From Bin87 sp034423595 (GTDB taxonomy: Bacteria; Chloroflexota; Dehalococcoidia; Lucifugimonadales; UBA3495): 64,000 bases of DNA. The stretch covers positions 868,001 through 932,000 of the forward strand of contig OZ242258.1 of the NCBI GenBank assembly GCA_965207025.1, written 5' to 3'. Made by a program: the position numbers and the translations under genes. The notes beneath the pieces are model-generated. The model did no database searches, was not told where the DNA came from, and worked only from the letters and a program-made list of their open reading frames with translations. The stretch's first letter is position 1. Each line of letters begins with the position of its first letter. Positions 34,616 to 43,763 of the stretch are shown in pieces.

Positions 34616-35389
34616 TCAAGAGCGCAAATCCGCAAGGAACCGGCCGGCGCTCTGGCGGATAAAGTCCTGCACGTTGACCGACATCAGATGCACGCCGCGC
34701 TCGGCGAACTGTCGGAACCGAGCTACGTTGTCCACCGTCATGCCGGCTCCGGCAACCCCAATGATCTTGCCCTCGGCCAGCGTCCCTTCTATCACCTGTG
34801 TTATCGCGGCGTCCACGTCGGATTGCGGTGGCATTCCCATGGCTTGCGTCAGGTCGCTGCTTCCTACCAGGATGGCGTCCACTCCGTCCACACTGGCGAT
34901 TTCGCGGACATTCGCTACGGCCTCCGGCGTTTCAACCATGCAGATCACCAGGGTCTCCCGATTTGCTGCATCGTAGTACTCTGCCGGCGGGAGTCCGCTG
35001 CCCAGACGGTTGGTGCGTCCGCCGGTAGCGCTGCTGCGGTCGCCCATCGGGTAGTAGTGCGACGCCTGGGCCACCGCCACCGCCTCGGCGCGGTTGTTGA
35101 TGTGCGGAACAATCAGCCCCTGTGCGCCCCGGTCGAGAAAACGCAGCAGTGTGGAAGGCTCGGCGTTGGGTACCCGCACCACCGGCGTGATATCGTGCAA
35201 CTCCGCCGCGCGGATCATGTTCTCCGACTCAGAATCGTTGGACGACCCATGTTCGCAGTCGATCCAGACCCAGTCGAATCCCAGGACCCCGCAGAGCTCT
35301 ACCAGTATCGGGGCATAAAAGTTAACGCTGCCTCCCACGGCAATCTCTCCGGCGAGCAGCTTGGCTTTGGCGCGATTAGTGCGGACCAT
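34616..35389 (-). CDS. HpcH/HpaI aldolase/citrate lyase family protein
   Basis: The 257-residue TIM-barrel protein resembles class II pyruvate-dependent aldolases such as 2-keto-3-deoxy-sugar-acid or 4-hydroxy-2-oxo-heptanedioate aldolase. Conserved parts are WIDCEHGSSN (catalytic His and metal-linked region), RVPNAEPSTLLRFLDRGAQGLIVPH, MVETPEAVANV (metal-binding Glu) and VGSSDLTQAMG (metal-binding Asp). It would cleave a 2-keto acid to pyruvate and an aldehyde; the substrate is not predictable. The start at 35387-35389 has AGGAG 9 bases upstream. Confidence 0.9.
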   Translation of the reverse strand: MVRTNRAKAKLLAGEIAVGGSVNFYAPILVELCGVLGFDWVWIDCEHGSSNDSESENMIRAAELHDITPVVRVPNAEPSTLLRFLDRGAQGLIVPHINNRAEAVAVAQASHYYPMGDRSSATGGRTNRLGSGLPPAEYYDAANRETLVICMVETPEAVANVREIASVDGVDAILVGSSDLTQAMGMPPQSDVDAAITQVIEGTLAEGKIIGVAGAGMTVDNVARFRQFAERGVHLMSVNVQDFIRQSAGRFLADLRS

Positions 35390-35412
35390 AACGGGTACTC
35401 CTGATTGGTGTA

Positions 35413-35440
35413 GCAGGGGCGAATAATCATTCACCCCTGC
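35413..35440. repeat. Palindromic intergenic repeat (GTAGGGGCGAAT family, variant)
   Basis: GCAGGGGCGAAT and ATTCACCCCTGC form a stem with one mismatch and a 4-base loop. It lies between rnpB and the aldolase gene. It is the same layout as the copies at 5598 and 51166. Confidence 0.75.
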
Positions 35441-35466
35441 GGTTGTAATGTCGTCTGTTTTGGAGA

Positions 35467-35851
35467 AAGCCGGGCGGCCTGTAAGCCGGGTTCTGTATCC
35501 GCCTGGTGGCGGACGGTGACCATCTATCTAGCCCTAGCGTTGCCACTGGGGTCAAGCAGCCAACCCGGGAACGGGCCGGACGCCCATGGTTCCCCTATTT
35601 GGCCTTGCTCCAGGTGGGGTTTGGCCGCCGGCGCGTCACCGCACTCGGCCGGGCGCTCTTACCGCCCGATTTCACCCTTGCCGCAGCTGCTGGGCAGTAA
35701 CGGCGGTATGTTTCTGTGCCACTTTCCGTCCCCTCGACGCGAACGCCTCGGAGCCTGGGAGTTACCCAGCACCCTGTCCGGTGGAGCCCGGACTTTCCTC
35801 CCCGAGACCCTTCGGCCTCGCGGCGGCCACCCGGCCGGCCCGGCATTCTCC
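35467..35851 (-). ncRNA. rnpB: RNase P RNA, bacterial type A
   Basis: On the minus strand the RNA starts near GGAGAATGCCGGGCC and carries the conserved GAGGAAAGTCCGGGCTCC block, GACGGAAAGTGGCACAGAAA, GGGTGAAATCGGGCGGTAAG, and the 3' block ATAGATGGTCACCGTCC with ACAGAACCCGGCTTACAGG. These are the universally conserved P4 and flanking elements of RNase P RNA, the ribozyme that trims tRNA 5' ends. The length of about 385 bases is normal for type A. Ends are approximate to within a few bases. Several open frames inside it are not genes. Confidence 0.97.
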
Positions 35852-35882
35852 TAAAACGAGTCTAGCATAGTTTCGGGCGAAA

Positions 35883-36836
35883 CTACTCTGTGTCGGGATG
35901 GGTGGTTATGAACCGGGAAGAGCGCTCCGGGTCCACGTGCGGGGCCCGAACTTCCACGCCGGCCTGTTCTTCCTGGAGCCGCACGGTGCTGCTGCTGTCG
36001 GCGTTGCCCCAGCCGCGGTTCATGGCCTGGAGGGAAATCTGCTGCGCCAGCGTGGACATGGGCATGGGCACGTCGTACTCGCGGGCCAACTCCGTGGCAA
36101 GGGAAATGTCCTTGTGGGCCAGGTTCAGTGCGAAACTCGCCGGTTCGAACTCGCCGCGGAACATGGTGCGCACCAGCCCCTCATGCAAAAATGACATCCG
36201 GCCCAACGCGCCGCGCCGCACGCATTCCCATAGCGGCTCAGGATCAACGCCGGCCTTGACCCCCAGCGTCAGCCCCTCAGCGATGGCCTGCCGAACGCTG
36301 TGTCCGATCATGTTGTGGACCAACTTGGCCACGCTGCCCGCTCCAATCTCGCCGGCGTAGAAGACCTTGTCGCCGAAAGAGTCCAGTATGGGCTTCACAC
36401 GGTCGAATACTTCACGATCTCCGCCCACCATCACGGCCAGGTTGCCCGACGCCGCGCCCGTCTTGCCGCCGCTGACCGGAGCGTCCAGTACATGGCAATC
36501 CTTGGCGCGAAATTGCGGCTCGATCTCCCGTATCAGCGTAGGCCGACTCGAAGAGAGGTCGATGTACACGCCGCCGGGCCGGAGGCCCTCAAGCACTCCC
36601 TCCGGTCCGGTTGACACCGATTCCACCTCATACGGTCCTGGCAGCGACGTGAATGTGACGTCGCAGGCGGCCGCGACCTCGGCCGGCGTGTTGGCGAGTC
36701 TCGCCCCGCCTTCCAGCAGGGGGAGCGCCGCTTCCTCACGCAGGTCATAGACGACCATGGGATAGCCGGCGCGCTGGATGTTGGCCGACATGCCGCCGCC
36801 CATGTTGCCCAAACCAATAAATCCTACGGTTTCCAT
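35883..36836 (-). CDS. 3-hydroxyisobutyrate dehydrogenase-like NAD(P)-dependent oxidoreductase
   Basis: The 317-residue beta-hydroxyacid dehydrogenase has the N-terminal Rossmann motif GFIGLGNMGGGM (5-16), DAPVSGGKTGAASGNLAVMV (substrate-binding loop) and the catalytic lysine in GSVAKLVHNMIG (about residue 175). Family members oxidise 3-hydroxyisobutyrate, tartronate semialdehyde, 6-phosphogluconate or related acids. Which applies here is unclear. The C-terminus is about 20 residues longer than the usual 295 and ends in a polar tail. It sits just upstream of rnpB in the same direction. Confidence 0.93.
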   Translation of the reverse strand: METVGFIGLGNMGGGMSANIQRAGYPMVVYDLREEAALPLLEGGARLANTPAEVAAACDVTFTSLPGPYEVESVSTGPEGVLEGLRPGGVYIDLSSSRPTLIREIEPQFRAKDCHVLDAPVSGGKTGAASGNLAVMVGGDREVFDRVKPILDSFGDKVFYAGEIGAGSVAKLVHNMIGHSVRQAIAEGLTLGVKAGVDPEPLWECVRRGALGRMSFLHEGLVRTMFRGEFEPASFALNLAHKDISLATELAREYDVPMPMSTLAQQISLQAMNRGWGNADSSSTVRLQEEQAGVEVRAPHVDPERSSRFITTHPDTE

Positions 36837-36934
36837 AAGCTGTCACATCTCCATGCGACCCGCCTCGGCGGGTAGATGGCGGCAGTATAACCCACCCACC
36901 GGGCGCACCGGTCGGATGCTATAATTTACCTAGA

Positions 36935-37008
36935 TGCCCCGTGGTGTAGCGGTAGCACGTCAGCCTTTGGAGCTGTAAGCCCTGGTTCGAACCCAGGCGG
37001 GGCAGCCA
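36935..37008 (+). tRNA. tRNA-Gln (anticodon UUG)
   Basis: The acceptor stem TGCCCCG pairs fully with CGGGGCA, the T arm is CCTGG-TTCGAAC-CCAGG, and the anticodon loop CTTTGGA gives TTG at positions 34-36, reading CAA. The first base pair of the anticodon stem is a T-T mismatch. CCA is encoded at 37006-37008. A TATAAT at 36920-36925 lies 10 bases before the 5' end and is a plausible -10 box. Confidence 0.95.
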
Positions 37009-37068
37009 CGCCGTCCTGCCCTTGATGGAGCGTCCGCCTTTCCCAGGCTTAGCGGTCAATGCAAGCCG

Positions 37069-38466
37069 TTAGTTCCTTCGCTCCAACAACAGGGGCATAC
37101 CGCCTTTCGGTCTCAGGGACACCAGCGGCACCAGTTCGATGGTGTGTTGCGGGTCGTGGCTCATGCTCCAATGCTGGCCCATAGTCGCCAACAGCAGCTT
37201 GGCCTCCATCCAGGCGAAACCCTCTCCAATGCAGAGGCGTGGCCCGCCGCCAAAGGGAAAGTACGCGAATGCTGGGAGGTTCTCACCGAACTCCGGCGTC
37301 CAGCGGTTAGGCTGAAATTCCAGCGGATCGTCAAACCAGCGCGGATCTCGCTGTATGACAAACGGCGGCGATACCAGAGCCGCCCCGGCAGGAATTTGGT
37401 AACCGCCCAATTCAATCGGCTGGAAAGTCATCCGCCCGGTGGACCAGATGGGTGGGTAAATCCGCATTGACTCGGTGAGTATCCGGTCGGTGAGGGTAAG
37501 GTTGGGCAGGTCGTTCACCGTTGGGACACGTCCGCCCAAAGTTTCGTCCAGCTCGGCGTGAAAGCGTGCCTGTACTTCGGGATGCGTAGCCAGCAAATAC
37601 CAGGTCCAGGTCAACGCCATAGCCGTGGTTTCGTGCCCGGCGGCGAACAGCGTTATCACTTCGTCCCGCAGCTGCCGGTCGGTCATCACGGCGTCCTCGG
37701 GATTTTCCGCCTCTTCGTCCCTGGCTTGCAGCAGCAGCGAGAGCAGGTCGCTGCCCTCCCGGTCGGACTGCCGGTGCTGTTCAATCAGGTCATAGACCGT
37801 TTCGTCCAGGAAGGCCAACTCCCGCTTGAACCGTCGGGTGAAAGGCAGCGGCATACTATGGAACAGATTGCGGAGGCCAGGGGGTTGATTGTCCCGGGCC
37901 TTGATGTAGTTGTTGCTCAGTTCAAAAGACGCCCCGATGCGCTGCACCGTGTCGGCCAATTCAAGGTCGAAAAGGGTCTTGACGACGATGTGCAGGGTCA
38001 GCTCGCTCATTTCCCGGGCCATGTCAACCCTGTCCCCGTCCCGCCAGCGCTCTTCGTGCCTCAGCGTGAAGTCTGTCATAATCTCGCCGTAGCCCTCAAT
38101 GCGGCGGTGGTGAAACTGCGGCTGCATCAGCCGGCGTTGGCGTAGATGCAGCGGGCCGTCTGCTGTAACCAGCCCCATGCCGAGCAGGTATCGCAACGTG
38201 TCAGTCAAGCGTCCGCGCCCGACGCTCCGATTGTTGACGACCAATAGCTCCCGCACCAGTTCCGGGTGGTTGACCAGATACACCAGAACCGGCTTGACCG
38301 ACACCGTAACCAGGTCGCCGTAAGTGGCGGCCTCGCGCATCAACCCCAGCACGTCGGATACGTAGCGGAAAGACTGCCCTACGATGGGCAGTTCCCGCGG
38401 ACCGGGGGGCAAGGCAGCCCGGTCAATCACTGGTTTCGGTGGATAGGGCAGAGTATTGACGTTCAT
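37069..38466 (-). CDS. Cytochrome P450 (downstream paralogue)
   Basis: The 465-residue heme monooxygenase has all core motifs: I-helix AAGHETTAMALTW, the ExxR motif ESMR in the K-helix, the PNRW region, and the heme-binding loop FPFGGGPRLCIGEGF with Cys412 as the thiolate ligand. No membrane anchor or fused reductase is present, so it needs separate redox partners, none encoded nearby. The overall pattern, including AGHETT and the long I-helix, resembles CYP4/CYP102-like or CYP110-type bacterial fatty acid and terpenoid hydroxylases. It starts 3 bases after its paralogue stops, and the two are about half identical by eye. Confidence 0.95.
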   Translation of the reverse strand: MNVNTLPYPPKPVIDRAALPPGPRELPIVGQSFRYVSDVLGLMREAATYGDLVTVSVKPVLVYLVNHPELVRELLVVNNRSVGRGRLTDTLRYLLGMGLVTADGPLHLRQRRLMQPQFHHRRIEGYGEIMTDFTLRHEERWRDGDRVDMAREMSELTLHIVVKTLFDLELADTVQRIGASFELSNNYIKARDNQPPGLRNLFHSMPLPFTRRFKRELAFLDETVYDLIEQHRQSDREGSDLLSLLLQARDEEAENPEDAVMTDRQLRDEVITLFAAGHETTAMALTWTWYLLATHPEVQARFHAELDETLGGRVPTVNDLPNLTLTDRILTESMRIYPPIWSTGRMTFQPIELGGYQIPAGAALVSPPFVIQRDPRWFDDPLEFQPNRWTPEFGENLPAFAYFPFGGGPRLCIGEGFAWMEAKLLLATMGQHWSMSHDPQHTIELVPLVSLRPKGGMPLLLERRN

Positions 38467-38469
38467 AGT

Positions 38470-39918
38470 TCACCTCCGGGCAGCGGCGGCGCCGACGGGC
38501 GGGCTTGCTTGCACGGAGTGGCGTCTTTCTAGGAACATCGGCATCCCTCCCTTCGGCCTCAGGGAAATCAGGGGCAGCATCTCTGCCTTGTGTCTGGGGT
38601 CGTGGCGCATGGTCCAGCGCCGCCCGATTGTCGCCAGGATCAGCTTGGCCTCCATCATCGCAAAGCCCTCGCCGATGCAGCGTCGCGGCCCGCCGCCGAA
38701 TGGGTAATACGCGAATTGGGGCAGGTTGGTTTTGAACTCAGGAGTCCAGCGATCCGGCCGAAACTCCAGCGGCGCGTCGAAAAACCTCGGGTCCCGTTGC
38801 GCGATCAGCTGCGGGGCCAACAGAAACGCCCCGACCGGAATGTGGTACCCGCCCAGGTCAAACGGCTGGAACGCCATCCGCCCCCAGAACCAGATGGGCG
38901 GATAAAGTCGTAAGGCCTCTTCCAACACCTGGTCCATGAACGTCAGGTTAGGCAGATCGGCCAGCGTCGCGGCGCGGTCGCCGATAACCTCGTCCAGCTC
39001 GCCCTGGAACCTGGCCTGCAACTCCGGGTGCGTCGCCAGCAGATACCACGTCCAGATCAGCGTCACGGCTGTGGTCTCGTGGCCGGCGGCGAACATCGTC
39101 ACCGTTTCGTCCCGCACCTGTTCGTCGGTGAGGGCTGCCGTGCCTGATCCTGCGTCCCCATCGTCCTCCAACCGGGCCTCTAATAGCAGCGACAGCAGGT
39201 CATCTCCCGGCTCGGCAGCAGCGCGCCGCTCCGCAATCAGCCCGTAGATAATCTCGTCCAGGTCGGCCTTGGCGCGCTTGAACCTCACGCTGTACGGCAA
39301 TGGGAGGCGATGGAACAATTTGCGCATCCGGGGTGGTTGGTTCGCCCTGGTAGTGATGTAGTTGTTGCTGAGTGCAAAAGCCGCTCCAATCCGGCGTACT
39401 TCATCTGCCAGGTCGGTACCGAAAAGCGTCTTGACCACGATCCGCAACGTCAGTTGAGACAACTCACGGCCCAAATCCACTGGCTGGCCATCTGCCCAAT
39501 CGTCCTGGTGCGCCATGGCATACGACTGCATGGTCTCCGCGTATCGTTCGATGCGGTCTCGCCGGAGGCTGGGTTGAATCAGACGCCGTTGTCGCAGGTG
39601 ATCCGCGCCCGTGGCGGTGATCAGACCGTTGCCCGTCAGCAACTTCATCACCTCGGTGTTCGGACCCCGGTCCACCTTCTGGTGGTTGGTGACTATGAGG
39701 TCCCGGATCAGATCGGGATGGTTCACCAGGTACACCAGCGCCGGTTTGATGGAAAGCGTGACCAGATCGCCGTACTTCGACGCTTCCTGCATGAACCCTA
39801 TGGGATTCCACATATACCGGAAGGTTTGACCTACCAGCGGCAACTCGCGCGGCCCCGGCGGCAGCATGATCCGGTCAATCGCCGGCCGTGGTGGATATGT
39901 GGTTTGTGCGGACGCCAT
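38470..39918 (-). CDS. Cytochrome P450 (upstream paralogue)
   Basis: The 482-residue P450 parallels its neighbour along the whole length, including PPGPRELPLVGQTFRY at the start and SLRPKGGMPMFLERR at the end. The I-helix AAGHETTAVTLIW, ExxR (EALR) and heme loop YPFGGGPRRCIGEGF with Cys414 are intact. It has an additional 17-residue Ala/Pro/Arg tail. The pair is a tandem duplication and presumably one operon with the cupin gene upstream. The two enzymes may act on successive positions of one substrate, but this is conjecture. Confidence 0.95.
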   Translation of the reverse strand: MASAQTTYPPRPAIDRIMLPPGPRELPLVGQTFRYMWNPIGFMQEASKYGDLVTLSIKPALVYLVNHPDLIRDLIVTNHQKVDRGPNTEVMKLLTGNGLITATGADHLRQRRLIQPSLRRDRIERYAETMQSYAMAHQDDWADGQPVDLGRELSQLTLRIVVKTLFGTDLADEVRRIGAAFALSNNYITTRANQPPRMRKLFHRLPLPYSVRFKRAKADLDEIIYGLIAERRAAAEPGDDLLSLLLEARLEDDGDAGSGTAALTDEQVRDETVTMFAAGHETTAVTLIWTWYLLATHPELQARFQGELDEVIGDRAATLADLPNLTFMDQVLEEALRLYPPIWFWGRMAFQPFDLGGYHIPVGAFLLAPQLIAQRDPRFFDAPLEFRPDRWTPEFKTNLPQFAYYPFGGGPRRCIGEGFAMMEAKLILATIGRRWTMRHDPRHKAEMLPLISLRPKGGMPMFLERRHSVQASPPVGAAAARR

Positions 39919-39963
39919 GAGCTACGCCGCTCGCATCCCTTCGATGCACCGACTGGGCGCGCG

Positions 39964-40302
39964 CTAGTTATCCAGGGGGATCGTTGCGGTCAGTCGCGGC
40001 CCGTCGCCCACCGCGCGGGTCGTGTGTCCCTGGCCGGTTAAGTCCTCCGCCAGCATGGCCTGCCCGGGACCAAATCTGTGCATCGAACCGTCGCCGAGTC
40101 CGATTTCAACCTCGCCTTCCAAGGTGATGACGAACTGGCGGCGCGGAGCGCAATGCCAGTCGCTGAAGTATCCCGACTCCACCCGGCGAAACACAATGCC
40201 GCTGGTGTCCTGCATTGCAGCCAGTTCGGGATGCGTGTCCAACTCCAGATGCTCGATATGAGATTGGCCGTCGTCTCCGGTATAAAGCCTGGCGATTGGC
40301 AT
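39964..40302 (-). CDS. Cupin domain protein
   Basis: The 112-residue protein is a single small beta-barrel of the cupin type. Its core shows GYFSDWHCAPRRQFVITLEGEVEIGLGDG, where the His and Glu spacing partly matches cupin motif 1, and FGPGQAMLAEDLTGQGHTTR for motif 2, with a His near the end. The canonical HxH pair is reduced to one His, so metal binding is uncertain. Homologues of this size occur beside oxygenases and may bind small ligands. AAGGAGG lies just before the ATG. It is the first gene of the P450 pair's probable operon. Confidence 0.8.
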   Translation of the reverse strand: MPIARLYTGDDGQSHIEHLELDTHPELAAMQDTSGIVFRRVESGYFSDWHCAPRRQFVITLEGEVEIGLGDGSMHRFGPGQAMLAEDLTGQGHTTRAVGDGPRLTATIPLDN

Positions 40303-40415
40303 GTGGAGCCTCCTTTCGTGTTCGTTGAAATGTTCCGTTTCATTCTATCAAACCCCCAGGCTCCCATGCTTGGGACGGTCCCGCGCCACTCCGCAATCTG
40401 AAGAATGCGCCCTTG

Positions 40416-40445
40416 TTGAGGATGGCATCCCTACTCCGCTATAAT
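40416..40445 (+). promoter_or_regulatory. Candidate sigma-70 promoter for dnaJ
   Basis: TTGAGG at 40416-40421 and TATAAT at 40440-40445 are separated by 18 bases and lie 32 bases before the dnaJ start. No CIRCE-type inverted repeat was seen nearby, so heat regulation is not evident. Confidence 0.55.
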
Positions 40446-40477
40446 CAGAGCCTAACCTGTTGCTTTTACGTAATCAT

Positions 40478-41746
40478 ATGCCAGTCGATTATTACGAGAC
40501 CCTCGGAGTTGACCGGGCGGCTAACGACGAACAGATCCGTCGCGCCTTCCGACGCAAAGCCATGGAGTTCCATCCGGACCGGAACAAAACTCCCGGCGCC
40601 GAGGATAAGTTCAAGGAAATCAACGAGGCCTACCAGGTCCTTAGCGACCAGGAGAAGCGCTCCCGGTACGACCGGTTTGGGCACGCCGGCGTCAACGGCG
40701 GATCCGACCGGCCTTTTGACGGCTTCGACCCGTTCGGCGGTTTCGGCGACATTTTCGACACCTTCTTCGGCGGCGGAGCTCAGACGGCCAGGCAACCCCG
40801 CGCCGGCGAGGACATCGCCCAACGGGTGCAACTGACCTTCGAGGAAGCCGTCTTCGGCTGCGAACGCGACATCGATATCCAGCGCGTCGAACCGTGCCAC
40901 CTCTGCTCCGGCGCCGGCAACGAACCCGGGACTCCGGTTTCTACCTGCTCCACCTGCAACGGTTCGGGTCAGGTTCGACGGGCCCAGCGCAGCGTTTTCG
41001 GACAATTCGCCGTAACCTCCCCCTGCTCCGCCTGCAACGGCTCTGGACGCTATATCGAAACCCATTGCCACAACTGCCGCGGTCGCGGCTACGAGCGGCG
41101 CCAGCGCACCCGTACCGTCACCATTCCCGCCGGCGTCAACGATGGTATGCAGGTGCGAATCACGGGAGAGGGCGACGCCGGCGCTAACGGCGGCCCGCCG
41201 GGAAATCTGTACGTGCAGGTCAGGGTGCAAGAGCACCCGTTGTTCGCCAGGGAGGATGAAGACTTGTTGCTGCGGTTGGATCTCAACATCGCGGAAGCCG
41301 CTTTGGGCTCTACCAAGCTGGTGCCTACTCTGGAAGGCGAACAGGTTCAACTGGACATTCCCGCCGGCACCCAGTCCGGCCGCGTGTTCCGCGTCCGCGG
41401 CTATGGAGTGCCCAGATTGCGCCGCGATGGCCGTGCCACCAGCCGGCGCGGGGACATCAGGGTAGTCGTTGATGTTAACGTCCCTCAGCGGCTTAACAAG
41501 TACCAGCGGCAATTGTTGGAAAACTTGGCTTACTCATTCGATAACCGCGGCAATGCGCCGCCCGGACCCGCCAAATCTCAGTCCGACCGCCGCCGTAAAT
41601 CGGGAAATTCTGCCCAGCCGGAAGCCGAAACCGATGAACCCCCCTCGGCCAGCCCAGCCCAGGACACCGCGGAGCCTTCCGGAGAAGACAAACAGAAAGG
41701 TCTATTTGACCGTATCAAGGATACCTTTGCCCCCGGCGACGACTGA
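40478..41746 (+). CDS. dnaJ: Chaperone DnaJ
   Basis: The 422-residue protein is a type I J-protein. The J domain (about 1-70) has the HPD motif in FHPDRN. A Gly/Phe-rich stretch follows (about 85-105, FGGFGDIFDTFFGGG), and four CxxCxGxG-type zinc repeats follow at about 139-205 (CHLCSGAG, CSTCNGSG, CSACNGSG, CHNCRGRG). Client-binding domains follow. It stimulates DnaK ATPase and delivers unfolded proteins. The C-terminal 65 residues are an added acidic/Pro/Ser-rich tail, unusual for DnaJ. No dnaK or grpE is adjacent. Confidence 0.96.
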   Translation: MPVDYYETLGVDRAANDEQIRRAFRRKAMEFHPDRNKTPGAEDKFKEINEAYQVLSDQEKRSRYDRFGHAGVNGGSDRPFDGFDPFGGFGDIFDTFFGGGAQTARQPRAGEDIAQRVQLTFEEAVFGCERDIDIQRVEPCHLCSGAGNEPGTPVSTCSTCNGSGQVRRAQRSVFGQFAVTSPCSACNGSGRYIETHCHNCRGRGYERRQRTRTVTIPAGVNDGMQVRITGEGDAGANGGPPGNLYVQVRVQEHPLFAREDEDLLLRLDLNIAEAALGSTKLVPTLEGEQVQLDIPAGTQSGRVFRVRGYGVPRLRRDGRATSRRGDIRVVVDVNVPQRLNKYQRQLLENLAYSFDNRGNAPPGPAKSQSDRRRKSGNSAQPEAETDEPPSASPAQDTAEPSGEDKQKGLFDRIKDTFAPGDD

Positions 41747-41830
41747 TCGGTGGTACGTACATGGCGCTGGCCGCTACTTCATTTCCCACTGCTGTTCCGA
41801 CATATCTCTCCTGACAATCCTTCCAGCCCG

Positions 41831-42691
41831 ATGTCTTGGCACGAACTCAGCATCACCGTTCCATTTGAGTACGTGGAGCCGGTGTCCTACCTCTTTGAAC
41901 GTTACGGCTACGGTCTCAGTGTGGAGACCAAACCGGGCGACCACGCGATTCTGCGCTCCTACCTGCCCAGCTTGTCCCGCCAGCGGCTCGCCCACATCGA
42001 GGTCGGCATCAAGCTGGCGTCTGCCGTCGCAGACCTGGGCGAACTCCAGATCACTCCCCTGGGAGCCGACGAGGACTGGCGCGATTCATGGAAGCGGCAC
42101 TTCACCCTTTTGCGCGTTGGAAAAAACCTGGTAGTCAAACCGTCGTGGATCGAATATGAGCAGCAGCCGGGCGATGTGGTCATCGACCTCGATCCCGGCT
42201 TGGCCTTTGGCACCGGCTACCATCCCACCACCTACTCTTGCCTTGAAGCTTTGGAAGAGTTGGTCAGACCAGGACACTCCCTGCTAGACGTGGGCACCGG
42301 TTCCGGCATCCTGACCATCGCTGCCGCCAAGCTCGGCGCTGGGCATATCACGGCCGTGGATATTGACGGCCATGCCGTCCGTGCCGCCGGGAAAAACTTC
42401 CGCCGCACCGGAATCTCCGACCGCGTGTCCGCCGAATCCGGTAGCATCCCTAATTCGGCCACCCGCGGGCGGACCTACGACATCGCCGTCGCCAACATCA
42501 GCGCCCGCGGTATTCGCATGGTGTCGCCGGCGATCCCCGACTTGCTCCGCGCCGACGGTGTATTTGTCGCGTCGGGCATCATTGTAGATCAGCACGACGA
42601 GGCGGTCTCCGCTATATCTGATGCCGGTCTCGTCGTGGATGAACTGCGCCAGCGCGAGGATTGGCTGACTATCCTCTGCCGCCACGGTTGA
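41831..42691 (+). CDS. prmA: Ribosomal protein L11 methyltransferase
   Basis: The 286-residue enzyme trimethylates ribosomal protein L11 using SAM. It has the N-terminal substrate-recognition part starting WHELSITVPFEYVEPVSYL, the linker DPGLAFGTGYHPTTYSCLEAL, SAM motif I LLDVGTGSGILTIAA and motif IV (AVANISARGI). The ATG at 41831 begins the conserved region. It lies 84 bases after dnaJ, a common gene order in bacteria. An upstream in-frame start adds 27 residues unlike the family. Confidence 0.94.
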   Translation: MSWHELSITVPFEYVEPVSYLFERYGYGLSVETKPGDHAILRSYLPSLSRQRLAHIEVGIKLASAVADLGELQITPLGADEDWRDSWKRHFTLLRVGKNLVVKPSWIEYEQQPGDVVIDLDPGLAFGTGYHPTTYSCLEALEELVRPGHSLLDVGTGSGILTIAAAKLGAGHITAVDIDGHAVRAAGKNFRRTGISDRVSAESGSIPNSATRGRTYDIAVANISARGIRMVSPAIPDLLRADGVFVASGIIVDQHDEAVSAISDAGLVVDELRQREDWLTILCRHG

Positions 42692-42706
42692 TGGATCTCT
42701 CTGCCC

Positions 42707-43725
42707 ATGGAAATTTTGTCGCTTGATCGGTTTGAACTTGTGGGGCCACTTGGCAGCGGCGCGGATTATGAAGTGCGGGCCGCCGTTGACCGGGAAACCG
42801 GGCAGCAGGTGGTTTTAAAGCGGCCTTCGCCGCAGGTTGTCCGTCGCCAGATGCACGGTCCCATCGAAGAACGCACCACCCGAACGTTGGAAGCCTACGA
42901 GAGGGCCGGACAACACTGTGATGCCGTGCCCCGCGTGCTCGGTGTTACCGAGGCGGTCATGCACGACTCCTTTTTCGGTGATGACGTGGGCCAGCCCTAT
43001 CGCGTCCGCGTGGAGGCGCGCGCGATGGGCATCCCCCTGGTGGGCGACCCACGCAGCCGCATCTTGCGGGTCCCTATCGGCCTCGGACAGAACCTGTTTG
43101 CTTTGCACCCGTTGGTTCTGCCCGGCGGCGCCGATCCCTGGCCCGTGCAAACGCAAATCCTGGCTGCTCAGGAGGTCTTTCAGGCTGCCGGTTATACCTT
43201 GCTGGATATGGGCCCGCACAATGTTTTCTACTCCCCGGGTTCCGGGCGAGTCTCGCTTGTGGATGCCTCGGCTCTGGTTGGGCATGGGGTTGAAACATCC
43301 GTGGGCAATCGCGGGCCTCAGGATGTCCACGATTTCTGCCTGGAGATGCTCAAGTTCTACGTCGCTCCCGAACTGCCTCCCATCGACCCCGCCGGTTACT
43401 ACGATCCATACAATCAGCGCCCGGTGATCTCGCTGGAACAGGAGTGTGACGACTTGACCCGGGCCTTCTCGACTGCCGACGCCAATGTCAGGGATGCCGC
43501 TGAGTGTGCCTCGGGAAAATCAGGGCCCGCAGCTATGGTTCCGTTGCCGAATTCACCGGGGACTTGCAGGATTGTTTGGCTCAAATTACCATCCGCTGTG
43601 ATGGCATGTCCGATCGGGACTCGGCGGTGGATGCGTGGCGGAGCGCGTTGGGGCGGCTCGCCGAAAGCCACTGGACACGATATGTATTCGACGCAGACAC
43701 CGAGTTGACGGAGTTGTCTGCCTGA
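42707..43725 (+). pseudogene. Protein kinase-like protein, frameshifted near its C-terminus
   Basis: The reading frame from ATG 42707 gives a kinase-like fold: a glycine-rich loop FELVGPLGSGADYEV, the lysine in QQVVLKR, a catalytic-loop equivalent LLDMGPHNVFY, and a metal-binding VSLVDASAL in place of DFG. At about 43503-43509 the frame appears to shift. The sensible continuation (CLGKIRARSYGSVAEFTGDL to TELTELSA) lies in the next frame and ends at 43725, while the original frame runs into low-complexity codons until 43708. Removing one TG from GAGTGTGCC would restore it. This is either a mutation or an assembly error. It pairs with the PP2C gene after it, suggesting a kinase/phosphatase switch. 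Confidence 0.7.
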
Positions 43726-43763
43726 TCATCCACAGTCTTTAACGCAGTGAGGGTTGAAGTGCT

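Noticed and set aside
35506..35870. Several 60-110 codon open frames
   Set aside because: They lie inside RNase P RNA, whose conserved blocks are clear on the minus strand.
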